Origin: MAG-120531 sp029242825
GTDB lineage: Bacteria; Bacteroidota; Bacteroidia; Flavobacteriales; Flavobacteriaceae
Length of the DNA: 15,418 nucleotides
NCBI GenBank assembly: GCA_029242825.1
Contig: JAQWTF010000044.1
Location: 1-15,418 of the forward strand
Direction: 5' to 3'
Shown here: positions 1 to 7,499 of the stretch, in pieces
Numbering within the stretch: the first letter of the stretch is position 1
Layout of the letters: each line of letters begins with the position of its first letter
Notes under the pieces: generated by a model
Databases searched by the model: none
What the model saw: the letters and a program-made list of their open reading frames with translations, nothing else
Told to the model about the DNA's origin: nothing
Made by a program: the position numbers and the translations under genes

Positions 1-183
1 TGTCATTTGGCAAGAACAGTAAGTAGAAGGGCAGAAAGACTTCTTGTGTCGCTTCATATGGTGCAACCCATAGATATTACTATTCTTGAATACATTAATA
101 GGCTGTCGGATTATTTATTTGTTCTCAGCAGGTATGCAGCCAAAAATGGAGGTATAGAAGAAGTTAAATGGATACCATCCTAG
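1..183 (+). CDS. Cob(I)alamin adenosyltransferase, PduO type (3' end only)
   Basis: The window opens inside this gene. Frame 1 is open from base 1 to TAG at 181-183 and gives the last 60 residues. They begin CHLARTVSRRAERLLVSL, which matches the conserved 'ARTVxRRAER' helix of PduO/MMAB-type ATP:corrinoid adenosyltransferases, followed by the usual end with NRLSDYLFVLSRY. In this family the enzyme is a cytoplasmic trimer that moves the adenosyl group of ATP to cob(I)alamin, making adenosylcobalamin, the cofactor of methylmalonyl-CoA mutase. The ATP-binding N-terminal part lies outside the window, so intactness cannot be judged. MeaB, a second helper of the same mutase, is encoded further downstream at 7500-8492. 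A T-run just after the stop (186-193) has no clear hairpin before it. The family assignment is fairly sure; the gene name is left open because cobO/pduO/mmaB usage varies. Confidence 0.85.
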   Translation, partial: CHLARTVSRRAERLLVSLHMVQPIDITILEYINRLSDYLFVLSRYAAKNGGIEEVKWIPS

Positions 184-222
184 TGTTTTTTTTAATAATT
201 TAAAATTTAAACTTAAAATAAC

Positions 223-252
223 TTGTGTATTCTAGTTTAAAAATTACTTTTG
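223..252 (+). promoter_or_regulatory. Bacteroidota-type promoter for the DUF2795 gene
   Basis: TTG at 223-225 is followed after 19 nt by TACTTTTG at 245-252. This matches the flavobacterial sigma consensus (TTG, 17-23 nt, TAnnTTTG). Transcription would begin near 258-260, leaving a leader of about 15 nt before the ATG at 275. The site sits in an AT-rich 91-nt gap after the adenosyltransferase gene. It is the best promoter match in the window, but it is inferred from sequence only. Confidence 0.6.
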
Positions 253-274
253 CAAAAATCTAAAATAGAACCCC

Positions 275-499
275 ATGTATTGGACATTAGAATTAGCTTC
301 ATATTTGAGTGACGCGCCTTGGCCGGCTTCAAAAGACGAATTAATAGATTACGCTATTAGAACAGGAGCTCCTTTAGAAGTAGTTGAGAATTTACAATCT
401 ATGGAAGAAGAAGGAGGCGAAATATACGAGTCTATTGAAGAAATATGGCCAGACTATCCTACAGATGAAGACTACCTCTGGAACGAGGATGAGTATTAA
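275..499 (+). CDS. DUF2795 domain-containing protein (74 aa, acidic)
   Basis: This small acidic protein has the DUF2795 signature: a short helical N-terminal part beginning MYWTLELASYLSDAPWPASK, then IDYAIRTGAPLEVVENL, and an acidic end rich in Glu, Asp and Tyr (EEIWPDYPTDEDYLW). It has no signal peptide and no membrane segment, so it should be cytoplasmic. The molecular function of the family is unknown to me. From memory, near-identical proteins sit just before secA in many Flavobacteriaceae, and the position here agrees. The start at 275 lies about 15 nt behind a good TAnnTTTG promoter and has no Shine-Dalgarno sequence, as is normal in this phylum. An intrinsic terminator follows at 532-561, so the gene is probably transcribed largely on its own, with secA on a separate or read-through transcript. 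Confidence 0.85.
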   Translation: MYWTLELASYLSDAPWPASKDELIDYAIRTGAPLEVVENLQSMEEEGGEIYESIEEIWPDYPTDEDYLWNEDEY

Positions 500-531
500 A
501 ATTATAGAAATCTACACTACTTAGATTTCCC

Positions 532-561
532 AAAAAAAGTCTCCTTGGAGGCTTTTTTTTT
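532..561 (+). terminator. Intrinsic terminator after the DUF2795 gene
   Basis: A hairpin with an A-tract on one side and a U-tract on the other: A532-538 then G, U, CUCC pairs with GGAG, G, C and T553-561. The CUCC/GGAG stem closes on a UU turn, which makes a CUUG tetraloop. U540-G551 is a wobble pair and G539-C552 extends the stem into the A/U tract. Nine Ts end the element. The A-tract/U-tract symmetry could let it work in both directions. Confidence 0.8.
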
Positions 562-572
562 GCTTATTTTTG
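545..572 (+). promoter_or_regulatory. Possible secA promoter overlapping the terminator
   Basis: TTG at 545-547 (in the terminator loop and stem) and TATTTTTG at 565-572 are 17 nt apart, fitting the Bacteroidota TTG / TAnnTTTG pattern. Transcription would begin near 579, giving secA a leader of about 110 nt. The surrounding sequence is T-rich, so a chance match is a real possibility. Confidence 0.35.
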
Positions 573-687
573 AAGGGTTGTGTCACAAAACATGACAACA
601 AAGACCACGGCATGAATTTTGTAAATTAAATGCCTAGAAAACACAGACTATTACCAATTGCCGTAAAATACGCAGAGAACCAAACAT

Positions 688-3600
688 ATGAGTTTTATAA
701 ACAACGTACTTAAAGTATTTGTAGGAGACAAAGCAAAGAAAGATGTAAAAGCCCTACAACCCCTAATAGATAAGATTAATGCCTTTGAAAAAGAAATGGA
801 AAAACTATCTCATGACGCATTGAGAGAGAAAACCCATTATTTTAAAAAACAACTTCAGGAAGCTACTGCAAACATTCAAGATGAGATTGAATCACTAAAG
901 CAAGAAGCGTTAAACGAGACAAACATTGACAAAAATGAAGAGGTTTACAATAAGATTGACCAACTCAAAGAAGCCCAATACAGCCTAACTGAAAAAGTAT
1001 TAGAAGAGATTTTACCCGAAGCTTTTGCCGTGGTCAAAGAAACCGCTAAGCGTTTTACACAGGCAGAGGAGATTGAAGTAACCGCATCGGCAGCAGACCG
1101 AAGGGCTGCCGCAGAAAAAGACTATGTTAACATTCAAGAAGATAAGGCTATTTGGAGTACTAGCTGGGACGCAGCTGGGAAAAAAGTAAAGTGGGATATG
1201 GTCCACTACCCTGTCCAACTCATTGGAGGGATTGCGCTACATCAAGGGAAAATTGCTGAGATGCAAACAGGAGAAGGAAAAACATTGGTGGCCACCTTAC
1301 CCGTATATCTCAATGCCCTAACCGGAAATGGGGTACACCTAGTGACGGTGAATGACTACCTGGCCAAAAGGGATAGTGCCTGGATGGCCCCCTTATTTGA
1401 ATTTCACGGCATGACGATTGATTGTATAGACCATCATCAGCCAAATTCTCCCGGTAGAAGGGCAGCCTATGAAGCAGACATTACTTACGGAACCAATAAC
1501 GAATTTGGATTTGACTACCTACGTGACAATATGGCGCATAGTCCGAGCGACCTGGTTCAAAGAGCTCCTAACTTTGCCATTGTAGATGAGGTAGATTCTG
1601 TCCTTGTGGACGATGCCCGAACACCCCTTATTATATCAGGACCCGTACCCGAAGGTGACAGGCATGAATTCACTGAATTAAAGCCAAGGGTAAACGAATT
1701 GGTCAGCATGCAAAGACAATACCTCACGGGTGTTTTATCTGAAGCTAAAAAACTTATCGCTGCTGGAGATGAAAAAGAAGGTGGTTTTCAATTGCTTAGG
1801 GTACACAGAGGTTTGCCTAAAAACAAAGCCCTTATTAAATACCTAAGTGAAGAAGGCGTAAAACAGCTGCTTCAAAAAACGGAAAATTTTTATATGCAAG
1901 ACAACAACAAGCAAATGCCAGAGGTAGATGCGGAGTTGTGGTTTGTGATTGAAGAAAAAACGAATCAGATAGACCTTACTGAAAAGGGCGTTTCTTACCT
2001 ATCTACAGAAGGAGATCGTGAATTTTTTGTTTTACCAGATATTGGTTCTGCCATTGCTGAAATTGAAAACAAAGGCCTAGATGTAGAAGAAGAGGCTACT
2101 GAAAAAGATCAATTATTTAAGGATTTTTCTATTAAAAGTGAGCGCATTCACACCCTTAACCAGTTGCTTAAAGCATACACCTTATTTGAGAAAGATGTGG
2201 AATATGTGGTCATGGACAACAAGGTCATGATTGTAGATGAGCAGACAGGAAGAATCATGGATGGGAGAAGGTATTCAGACGGTCTTCACCAAGCCATTGA
2301 GGCCAAAGAAAATGTAAAAATTGAAGCACTCACCCAAACATTTGCTACCGTAACCCTGCAGAACTACTTTAGAATGTACAAAAAGTTAGCGGGTATGACT
2401 GGAACGGCCATTACAGAAGCAGGAGAATTCTGGGAGATTTATAAATTAGACGTCATGGAGATCCCAACCAATAGACCTATTGCAAGGGCAGACAAAGATG
2501 ACCTGATTTACAAAACCAAAAGAGAAAAATACAATGCCATTATAGAAGAAGTAACGAAATTATCTGCAGCAGGAAGACCTATACTCATTGGTACAACCTC
2601 AGTAGAAATTTCTGAATTACTTTCAAAAATGTTAGGGATTAGAAAAGTTCCGCACAATGTACTGAACGCCAAATTACATAAAAAAGAGGCAGATATTGTT
2701 GCAGAAGCAGGTAACGCAGGAGTGGTAACTATTGCGACTAACATGGCTGGAAGGGGAACAGATATTAAATTATCTGAAACCATAAAAGCGGCTGGAGGTT
2801 TAGCCATAATTGGAACAGAAAGACACGATTCCAGAAGGGTAGACAGACAGTTACGCGGTAGATCTGGAAGACAAGGAGATCCAGGAAGTTCTCAATTCTA
2901 CGTGTCTCTTGAAGACAATTTAATGCGCCTTTTTGGCTCAGATAGGGTCGCTAAACTCATGGATAGAATGGGCTTAGAAGACGGAGAAGTGATCCAACAC
3001 TCCATGATGACGAAATCTATTGAAAGGGCTCAGAAAAAAGTAGAGGAAAACAATTTTGGAGTTCGTAAACGTCTTTTGGAATATGACGACGTTATGAATG
3101 CCCAAAGAGAAGTAGTGTATAAGAGAAGAAGACACGCTTTACAAGGAGAACGTTTAAAATTAGACATCGCCAATATGATATTTGACACCTGTGAAATTAT
3201 TACAGGAGACAATAAGGCTGCAAGCGATTTTAAAAATTTTGAGTTTGAACTCATTAAGTACTTTGGAATGACTGCTCCTTTCTCTGAGGAGGAATTCTTA
3301 AAAGAAGCCCCTAATACCCTCACTAGAAAAACATATAAAGCCGTTTTAGATCACTATCAGGGTAAAATGGTCAGAAGTAGTGATACTGCTTTTGAAGTGA
3401 TTAAAAATGTTTACGAAGACCCAACGAATAAATTTGAGCGAATTGTAGTGCCATTCACAGATGGGATAAAAACCTTAAATGTTGTCACAGATCTTACCAA
3501 AGCTTATGAAAGCAAAGGAAAGCAGCTGATTACTGATTTTGAAAAGAACATTACTTTGGCGATGGTAGATGAGGCTTGGAAAACACATTTAAGAAAAATG

Positions 3601-4047
3601 GACGAGCTTAAACAATCTGTTCAATTGGCCGTTCACGAACAAAAAGATCCTTTATTGATCTATAAGTTTGAAGCTTTTGAGTTGTTCAAAGGCATGCTGG
3701 AAAGAGTGAATAAAGACATTGTATCTTTCTTGTTTAAAGGAGAACTTCCTTCTGAAAACCCTGGCCAAATTCAAGAAGCCAGACAACAACGCAGGGCAAA
3801 AGAAAATCTACAAACCACAAAAGAAGAAATTCCCAATGTAGATGAAATGGCCGCGCAAAGTAGGGCCGCAAGTCAAAATCAAGCCAGCAGACCCACAGTG
3901 ACTGAAACCATTGTAAGAACAGAAGCGAAAATTGGTAGAAATGACAAAGTAACCATTCAAAACGTGATGAGTGGGGAACAAAAAACACTTAAATACAAAC
4001 AAGCAGAATCACTTCTTAAAGAAGGAAGCTGGGTGATTACAAAGTAA
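688..4047 (+). CDS. secA: Preprotein translocase ATPase SecA (long Bacteroidota form)
   Basis: SecA is the cytoplasmic motor that pushes unfolded preproteins through the SecYEG channel using ATP. The 1119-residue product has every core motif. Walker A is QTGEGKT at 193-199, Walker B is DEVD at 300-303, and the helicase-like NBD2 carries MAGRGTDIKL near 683-692 and RQLRGRSGRQGDPGSSQF near 719-736. The helical scaffold segment is around 955-1000 (DEAWKTHLRKMDELKQSV). Compared with the roughly 900-residue Escherichia coli protein it is enlarged between Walker B and NBD2, in the preprotein cross-linking region, and at the N-terminus (charged coiled-coil-like stretch around 55-100). The C-terminus lacks the CxCxSGxxxxCH zinc motif and ends in a basic segment around KVTIQNVMSGEQKTLKYKQA. 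The ATG at 688 has no Shine-Dalgarno sequence. The identity is certain. Confidence 0.98.
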   Translation: MSFINNVLKVFVGDKAKKDVKALQPLIDKINAFEKEMEKLSHDALREKTHYFKKQLQEATANIQDEIESLKQEALNETNIDKNEEVYNKIDQLKEAQYSLTEKVLEEILPEAFAVVKETAKRFTQAEEIEVTASAADRRAAAEKDYVNIQEDKAIWSTSWDAAGKKVKWDMVHYPVQLIGGIALHQGKIAEMQTGEGKTLVATLPVYLNALTGNGVHLVTVNDYLAKRDSAWMAPLFEFHGMTIDCIDHHQPNSPGRRAAYEADITYGTNNEFGFDYLRDNMAHSPSDLVQRAPNFAIVDEVDSVLVDDARTPLIISGPVPEGDRHEFTELKPRVNELVSMQRQYLTGVLSEAKKLIAAGDEKEGGFQLLRVHRGLPKNKALIKYLSEEGVKQLLQKTENFYMQDNNKQMPEVDAELWFVIEEKTNQIDLTEKGVSYLSTEGDREFFVLPDIGSAIAEIENKGLDVEEEATEKDQLFKDFSIKSERIHTLNQLLKAYTLFEKDVEYVVMDNKVMIVDEQTGRIMDGRRYSDGLHQAIEAKENVKIEALTQTFATVTLQNYFRMYKKLAGMTGTAITEAGEFWEIYKLDVMEIPTNRPIARADKDDLIYKTKREKYNAIIEEVTKLSAAGRPILIGTTSVEISELLSKMLGIRKVPHNVLNAKLHKKEADIVAEAGNAGVVTIATNMAGRGTDIKLSETIKAAGGLAIIGTERHDSRRVDRQLRGRSGRQGDPGSSQFYVSLEDNLMRLFGSDRVAKLMDRMGLEDGEVIQHSMMTKSIERAQKKVEENNFGVRKRLLEYDDVMNAQREVVYKRRRHALQGERLKLDIANMIFDTCEIITGDNKAASDFKNFEFELIKYFGMTAPFSEEEFLKEAPNTLTRKTYKAVLDHYQGKMVRSSDTAFEVIKNVYEDPTNKFERIVVPFTDGIKTLNVVTDLTKAYESKGKQLITDFEKNITLAMVDEAWKTHLRKMDELKQSVQLAVHEQKDPLLIYKFEAFELFKGMLERVNKDIVSFLFKGELPSENPGQIQEARQQRRAKENLQTTKEEIPNVDEMAAQSRAASQNQASRPTVTETIVRTEAKIGRNDKVTIQNVMSGEQKTLKYKQAESLLKEGSWVITK

Positions 4048-4121
4048 TTCACTTTAATTAATTAACAAATCAATAAACACCAAAAAACCAACCACCATAA
4101 AACCAACCAAAAAAACCAAAC
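4045..4121 (+). other. G-free A/C-rich leader before the amidohydrolase gene
   Basis: From 4045, inside the end of secA, to the base before the ATG at 4122 there is not a single G on the + strand. The second half is almost only A and C and carries two copies of AAAACCAACCA (4084-4094 and 4099-4109). Such a leader can hardly fold and contains no Shine-Dalgarno sequence, which fits the AU-rich, unstructured initiation regions used in Bacteroidota. No TAnnTTTG box is visible here, so read-through from secA or an unrecognised promoter must drive the next gene. Confidence 0.55.
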
Positions 4122-5684
4122 ATGAAAAAACCACTACTTTTACTCCTAGCACTCTTTAGCCTTGCCACTGGATTTGGACAATCTGCGGCAGGAGATGGCC
4201 CTCATAAACAATTAATTATCAGGGGCGTTACTTTAATCAATGGAAACGGGGCACCCCCTCGAGGACCAATAGACATTGTAGTAGAAGGGAATAAAATTAC
4301 CCAAGTAGCTGTTGTGGGTTACCCTGGGGTGGCCATTTCAGAAAAAAGTAGGCCCGTTTTAAAAGCAGGAGGTAAAGAATTAGATGCCAGCGGCATGTAT
4401 TTAATGCCTGGTTTTATAGACATGCATGGTCATATAGGCGGGCGTGCACAAGGCGCTGACCCTGATTATGTATTTAGACTCTGGATGGCCCATGGGGTGA
4501 CCACCGTAAGAGAGCCCTCTGGAAGAGGCTTAGACTTCACTTTAGATCTAAAAAGAAAATCAGAAAAGAACAGTATTGTGGCGCCAAGGCTTTTTGCCTA
4601 CACTGGCTTTGGTCAGGGCAGCAAGAATGAAATTTCTTCTGCAGAACAAGCGGTTGAATGGGTTAGAGACAATGCTAAAGCTGGTGCAGACGGAATTAAG
4701 TTCTTCGGTGCGTCTCCAGAAATTATGCAAGCGGCCCTTGAAGAAAATAAAAGATTGGGATTGGGATCTGCCTGTCACCATGCACAAATGGACGTAGCCC
4801 GCTGGAATGTTTTGCATTCTGCCAGAGCAGGGCTCACTAGTATGGAACATTGGTATGGTTTACCAGAAGCCTTGTTTACAGATAGAACCGTTCAAAATTA
4901 TCCTTTGGATTACAACTATCAGAATGAGCAACACCGCTTTGAGGGGGCTGGTGAGCTTTGGGAACAAGCAGCTGAGCCTTATTCAGATCACTGGAACAAT
5001 GTAATGAATGAACTCATTGCACTAGACTTTACCATGGATCCAACCTTTAATATCTACGAGGCTAATAGAGACCTTCAAAGAGCTAGAAGGGCTGAGTGGC
5101 ATGAAGATTACACCCTACCCTCCCTGTGGAAATTTTATGAACCCAGTAAAATATCTCACGGTTCTTACTGGCACAATTGGGGGACAGAACAAGAGGTGAC
5201 TTGGAAAAGAAATTACACCCTTTGGATGACTTTTATTAACGAGTATAAAAACCGAGGTGGTAGAGTCACTACAGGATCAGACTCAGGATTTATATATCAG
5301 TTGTACGGCTTTGCATATGTGAGGGAATTAGAGTTATTGAGAGAAGCAGGATTCCATCCCTTAGAAATTATTAGATCTGCTACTTTAAACGGAGCAGAGG
5401 CTTTGGGAATGGACCGTCTAATTGGTTCAGTAGAAGTAGGTAAATTGGCAGACTTTGTGATTGTAGAGGAAAACCCACTTCAAAACCTAAAAGTACTTTA
5501 TGGAACAGGGGCCGTTTCTTTAACAGAAGACAATGAAGTGGTTAGAAAAGGAGGCGTTAAATACACCATTAAAGACGGTATTATTTACGACGCTAAAGCC
5601 TTGTTAAAAGAAGTAAAAGACATGGTTGAAGCAGCCAAAGAAAAAGAAGGCTTTATCATTACACAGCCTGGTGTAAAGCAGTAA
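4122..5684 (+). CDS. Secreted metal-dependent amidohydrolase (imidazolonepropionase-like)
   Basis: The 520-residue protein begins with a signal peptide (MKK, a Leu-rich core, then ATGFGQ with likely cleavage near residue 20), so it should act in the periplasm or outside. The amidohydrolase-superfamily fold is shown by the early beta-sandwich strand LIIRGVTLINGNG, the metal-binding HxH (H102 and H104 in PGFIDMHGHIGG), a candidate bridging lysine K193 in ADGIKFFG, histidines H219/H220 and H243 (TSMEHWYG), the catalytic-type aspartate D387 in TTGSDSGF, and the final strand DRLIGSVEVGKLADFVIVEENPL. Family members hydrolyse C-N bonds in dipeptides, cyclic amides and related compounds; the substrate cannot be read from sequence. 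The gene starts 74 nt after secA. A terminator-like hairpin and the inverted repeat before msrA follow it, so it may be transcribed apart from the msrA genes. Confidence 0.88.
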   Translation: MKKPLLLLLALFSLATGFGQSAAGDGPHKQLIIRGVTLINGNGAPPRGPIDIVVEGNKITQVAVVGYPGVAISEKSRPVLKAGGKELDASGMYLMPGFIDMHGHIGGRAQGADPDYVFRLWMAHGVTTVREPSGRGLDFTLDLKRKSEKNSIVAPRLFAYTGFGQGSKNEISSAEQAVEWVRDNAKAGADGIKFFGASPEIMQAALEENKRLGLGSACHHAQMDVARWNVLHSARAGLTSMEHWYGLPEALFTDRTVQNYPLDYNYQNEQHRFEGAGELWEQAAEPYSDHWNNVMNELIALDFTMDPTFNIYEANRDLQRARRAEWHEDYTLPSLWKFYEPSKISHGSYWHNWGTEQEVTWKRNYTLWMTFINEYKNRGGRVTTGSDSGFIYQLYGFAYVRELELLREAGFHPLEIIRSATLNGAEALGMDRLIGSVEVGKLADFVIVEENPLQNLKVLYGTGAVSLTEDNEVVRKGGVKYTIKDGIIYDAKALLKEVKDMVEAAKEKEGFIITQPGVKQ

Positions 5685-5714
5685 GTTCCCTTATTATTTA
5701 TAGGCTGTTTTTTT
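5663..5714 (+). terminator. Possible terminator at the end of the amidohydrolase gene
   Basis: ACAGCCTG at 5663-5670, inside the last codons of the gene, pairs with TAGGCTGT at 5701-5708 (8 bp including one G-U), and a run of seven Ts (5708-5714) follows at once. The 30-nt loop is unusually long, which weakens the case. The 3' arm can instead pair with sequence over the msrA start codon (see 5700-5743), so the two folds exclude each other. Confidence 0.4.
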
Positions 5715-5743
5715 GTAACTTGTTACACAAAAAAACAGCCTAT
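5700..5743 (+). promoter_or_regulatory. Inverted repeat covering the msrA start codon
   Basis: The arm 5700-5719 (ATAGGCTG, seven Ts, GTAAC) is matched by 5722-5743 (GTTACAC, seven As, CAGCCTAT). All 20 bases of the left arm can pair; the right arm has two extra bases (a bulge), and the loop is only TT. The first two bases of the msrA ATG (5742-5743) lie in the right arm. In a transcript reading through from the amidohydrolase gene this would hide the msrA start. The T7/A7 tracts lie inside the stem, so this is not an ordinary terminator. Confidence 0.55.
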
Positions 5744-6377
5744 GTTATCTAAAACTTTTATCACAAATACTTTTATATGGAGTGCTTTAGCGCTTGGCTT
5801 AGTCGTAAAAGCACCTGAAAAAGAACTCCAAAATCCCTACTCAGAAACAGCTTATTTTGCCAGTGGTTGTTTTTGGTGTGTAGAAGCTATCTTTGAATCT
5901 GTAGCAGGTGTTGGAGATGTGGTTTCTGGCTATGCGGGAGGAACAGAAAAAGATCCCACCTATAATCAGGTGGCTGGAGGCAGAACCACACATGCTGAGG
6001 CCGTAATGGTTCCTTACAACCCAGCAGTTGTATCCTATGAAACCTTAGTGAAAGTATTTTTTGGATCACACGACCCCACTACCCTCAACAGGCAAGGGCC
6101 TGACAGAGGCACGCAATACAGATCTATCGCATTTTATAAAACCACTAGTGAAAAAGCAGCCATTGAGGCCCATATAGCGGCTTTGAATAAAAAAAACACC
6201 TTTAAAAGCCCTATTATCACTCAAGTCAGCCCATTTACTACATTTTATAAAGCAGAAGAATACCATCAAGACTTTGAAGCTAGAAATCCAAATAATCCCT
6301 ATGTGAGGGCAGTTTCTATTCCAAGGTTACTAAAGTTTAAAGCAGCCTTTCCCGCGCTTCTCAAAAGCGCTCACTAA
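5742..6377 (+). CDS. msrA: Peptide methionine-S-sulfoxide reductase MsrA, probably exported
   Basis: MsrA reduces the S form of methionine sulfoxide in proteins back to methionine. The 211-residue product has the catalytic loop SGCFWCVEAIFESVAGV with nucleophile C43, the following FESVAGVGDVVSGYAGG, and further family motifs: THAEAV, a DPTTLNRQGPDRGTQYRS stretch and EEYHQDF. C43 and C46 are the only cysteines, so the resolving cysteine must be C46 or come from a partner, since there are no C-terminal cysteines. Residues 1-24 form a hydrophobic segment (FIWSALALGLVVKA) suggestive of a signal peptide or anchor, so repair of envelope proteins is likely. The ATG at 5742 is chosen because it yields this segment; no other ATG lies between it and the catalytic core. 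The start sits in a long inverted repeat. aldose 1-epimerase follows after 3 nt, so the two are surely co-transcribed. Confidence 0.93.
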   Translation: MLSKTFITNTFIWSALALGLVVKAPEKELQNPYSETAYFASGCFWCVEAIFESVAGVGDVVSGYAGGTEKDPTYNQVAGGRTTHAEAVMVPYNPAVVSYETLVKVFFGSHDPTTLNRQGPDRGTQYRSIAFYKTTSEKAAIEAHIAALNKKNTFKSPIITQVSPFTTFYKAEEYHQDFEARNPNNPYVRAVSIPRLLKFKAAFPALLKSAH

Positions 6378-6380
6378 TCA

Positions 6381-7499
6381 ATGAGTGCTCAGCAAACAAC
6401 TATGGAGGTATACCATTTAGAGAATGACTTTCTAAAAATGGAAGTACTCAATTATGGCGCGATTATTAAAAGACTTCGTTTAAAAATAAACCATGGAGAA
6501 GACCAAGACTTAGTTGTTGGGTTAAAAAATCCGGAGGATTATCTCAATGACGCTTGGTTTTTAGGCGCATGTTTAGGTCCTTTTGCTGGTAGAATTCAAG
6601 AAGACAAAATCCTTAAAACGTCTCAAGCTACAGAAGCGTCCCATGATAAGGCACCCCATATTTTATTGCACGGAGGAGATCAATCCTATGCCAAGCAATT
6701 TTGGACCATGGAAAACATTCAAAGTGGTCCAGCAGCGTCCATTTGCTTATCCTACACCCAAATAGTAGAGACTAAACATGAGGCTCTTGAAAACAAAAAG
6801 ACTCCTCTGAATGCAAAAAGTGAGACAGATGTTTACTTAAAATCTCATGAAAGTACAGCGATCAAAACTTTTGTCACCTATTCCCTAGTGAATAGTGAAC
6901 TTAGAATTACATACCACAGTACAAGCAGTATACCAAAAGTGTTTAATTTGAGTAACCACAGCTATTTTACACTAGACAACGCTACGGATATTTCTGAATA
7001 TGAACTGTGCATAAAAGCCCATTTTTATCTAGAGACAAATACCAGCTTACTTCCTACTGGCAAATTAATTCCTACGCCTGAAAGCACTTATGACTTTAGA
7101 AAACCAACACAAATAGGTCACACAACTTTAGACACACCCTTCGTATTAGAGAAAAAATACCATGGAAAAGAAAAAGGAGCCAGTGTAGATAGCCAAAAAA
7201 ATGAAAGTGCTGAAAAAGCCGCTAGTATAGATAGCCAAAAAAGTGAAAGTGTTGAAAAAGTTGCTAGTGTATATAGTCAAAAAAGCACTATTTTTTTAGA
7301 AGTATTTACGGACCAAGAAGTCATTGTGTGTTTTACACCCAAAGAGTTTCCCGGTATTTGTTTTGAAACTCAGGGCTTTCCAGATGCACCCAATCACCCG
7401 AACTTTAAAACCATTCGCATAGATAAAAACAATCCCTACACCCAAGAAACGCACTATAAGTTTTCTTTAAAACCAATCCATTTAACGCATAAACCTTGA
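6381..7499 (+). CDS. galM: Aldose 1-epimerase (mutarotase) with an internal repeat insert
   Basis: GalM interconverts the alpha and beta anomers of free hexoses such as galactose and glucose. All catalytic and binding positions known from characterised mutarotases can be found: R71 (GPFAGRI), H97 (ILLHGG), H193 (NLSNHSYFTLD), D251 (TLDTPFVL) and the base E329 (ICFETQGFPDAPN). There is no signal peptide, so it should be cytoplasmic. At 372 residues it is about 25-30 longer than usual, owing to a Lys/Glu/Ser-rich stretch around 130-160 and an in-frame tandem repeat at about 266-302 between the D251 and E329 segments. Both inserts fall between core strands, so they probably form surface loops and the enzyme should remain active. 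The gene starts 3 nt after msrA and its TGA is directly followed by the meaB ATG, indicating one transcript. Confidence 0.93.
   Translation: MSAQQTTMEVYHLENDFLKMEVLNYGAIIKRLRLKINHGEDQDLVVGLKNPEDYLNDAWFLGACLGPFAGRIQEDKILKTSQATEASHDKAPHILLHGGDQSYAKQFWTMENIQSGPAASICLSYTQIVETKHEALENKKTPLNAKSETDVYLKSHESTAIKTFVTYSLVNSELRITYHSTSSIPKVFNLSNHSYFTLDNATDISEYELCIKAHFYLETNTSLLPTGKLIPTPESTYDFRKPTQIGHTTLDTPFVLEKKYHGKEKGASVDSQKNESAEKAASIDSQKSESVEKVASVYSQKSTIFLEVFTDQEVIVCFTPKEFPGICFETQGFPDAPNHPNFKTIRIDKNNPYTQETHYKFSLKPIHLTHKP
7176..7286 (+). repeat. 42-bp in-frame tandem repeat inside galM (2.6 copies)
   Basis: Units are 7176-7217, 7218-7259 and the partial 7260-7286. Units 1 and 2 match at 36 of 42 bases; units 2 and 3 at 21 of 27. 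They encode GASVDSQKNESAEK, AASIDSQKSESVEK and VASVYSQKS, a 14-residue hydrophilic repeat. Because 42 is a multiple of 3, the reading frame is kept. The divergence between copies suggests the duplication is not very recent. Confidence 0.9.

Noticed and set aside
2508..2807. 99-aa open frame on the minus strand inside secA
   Set aside because: It lies wholly inside a certain gene, has no family features, and is typical shadow sequence; the other antisense frames within secA (1012-1218, 3030-3323, 3734-4002) were dropped for the same reason.
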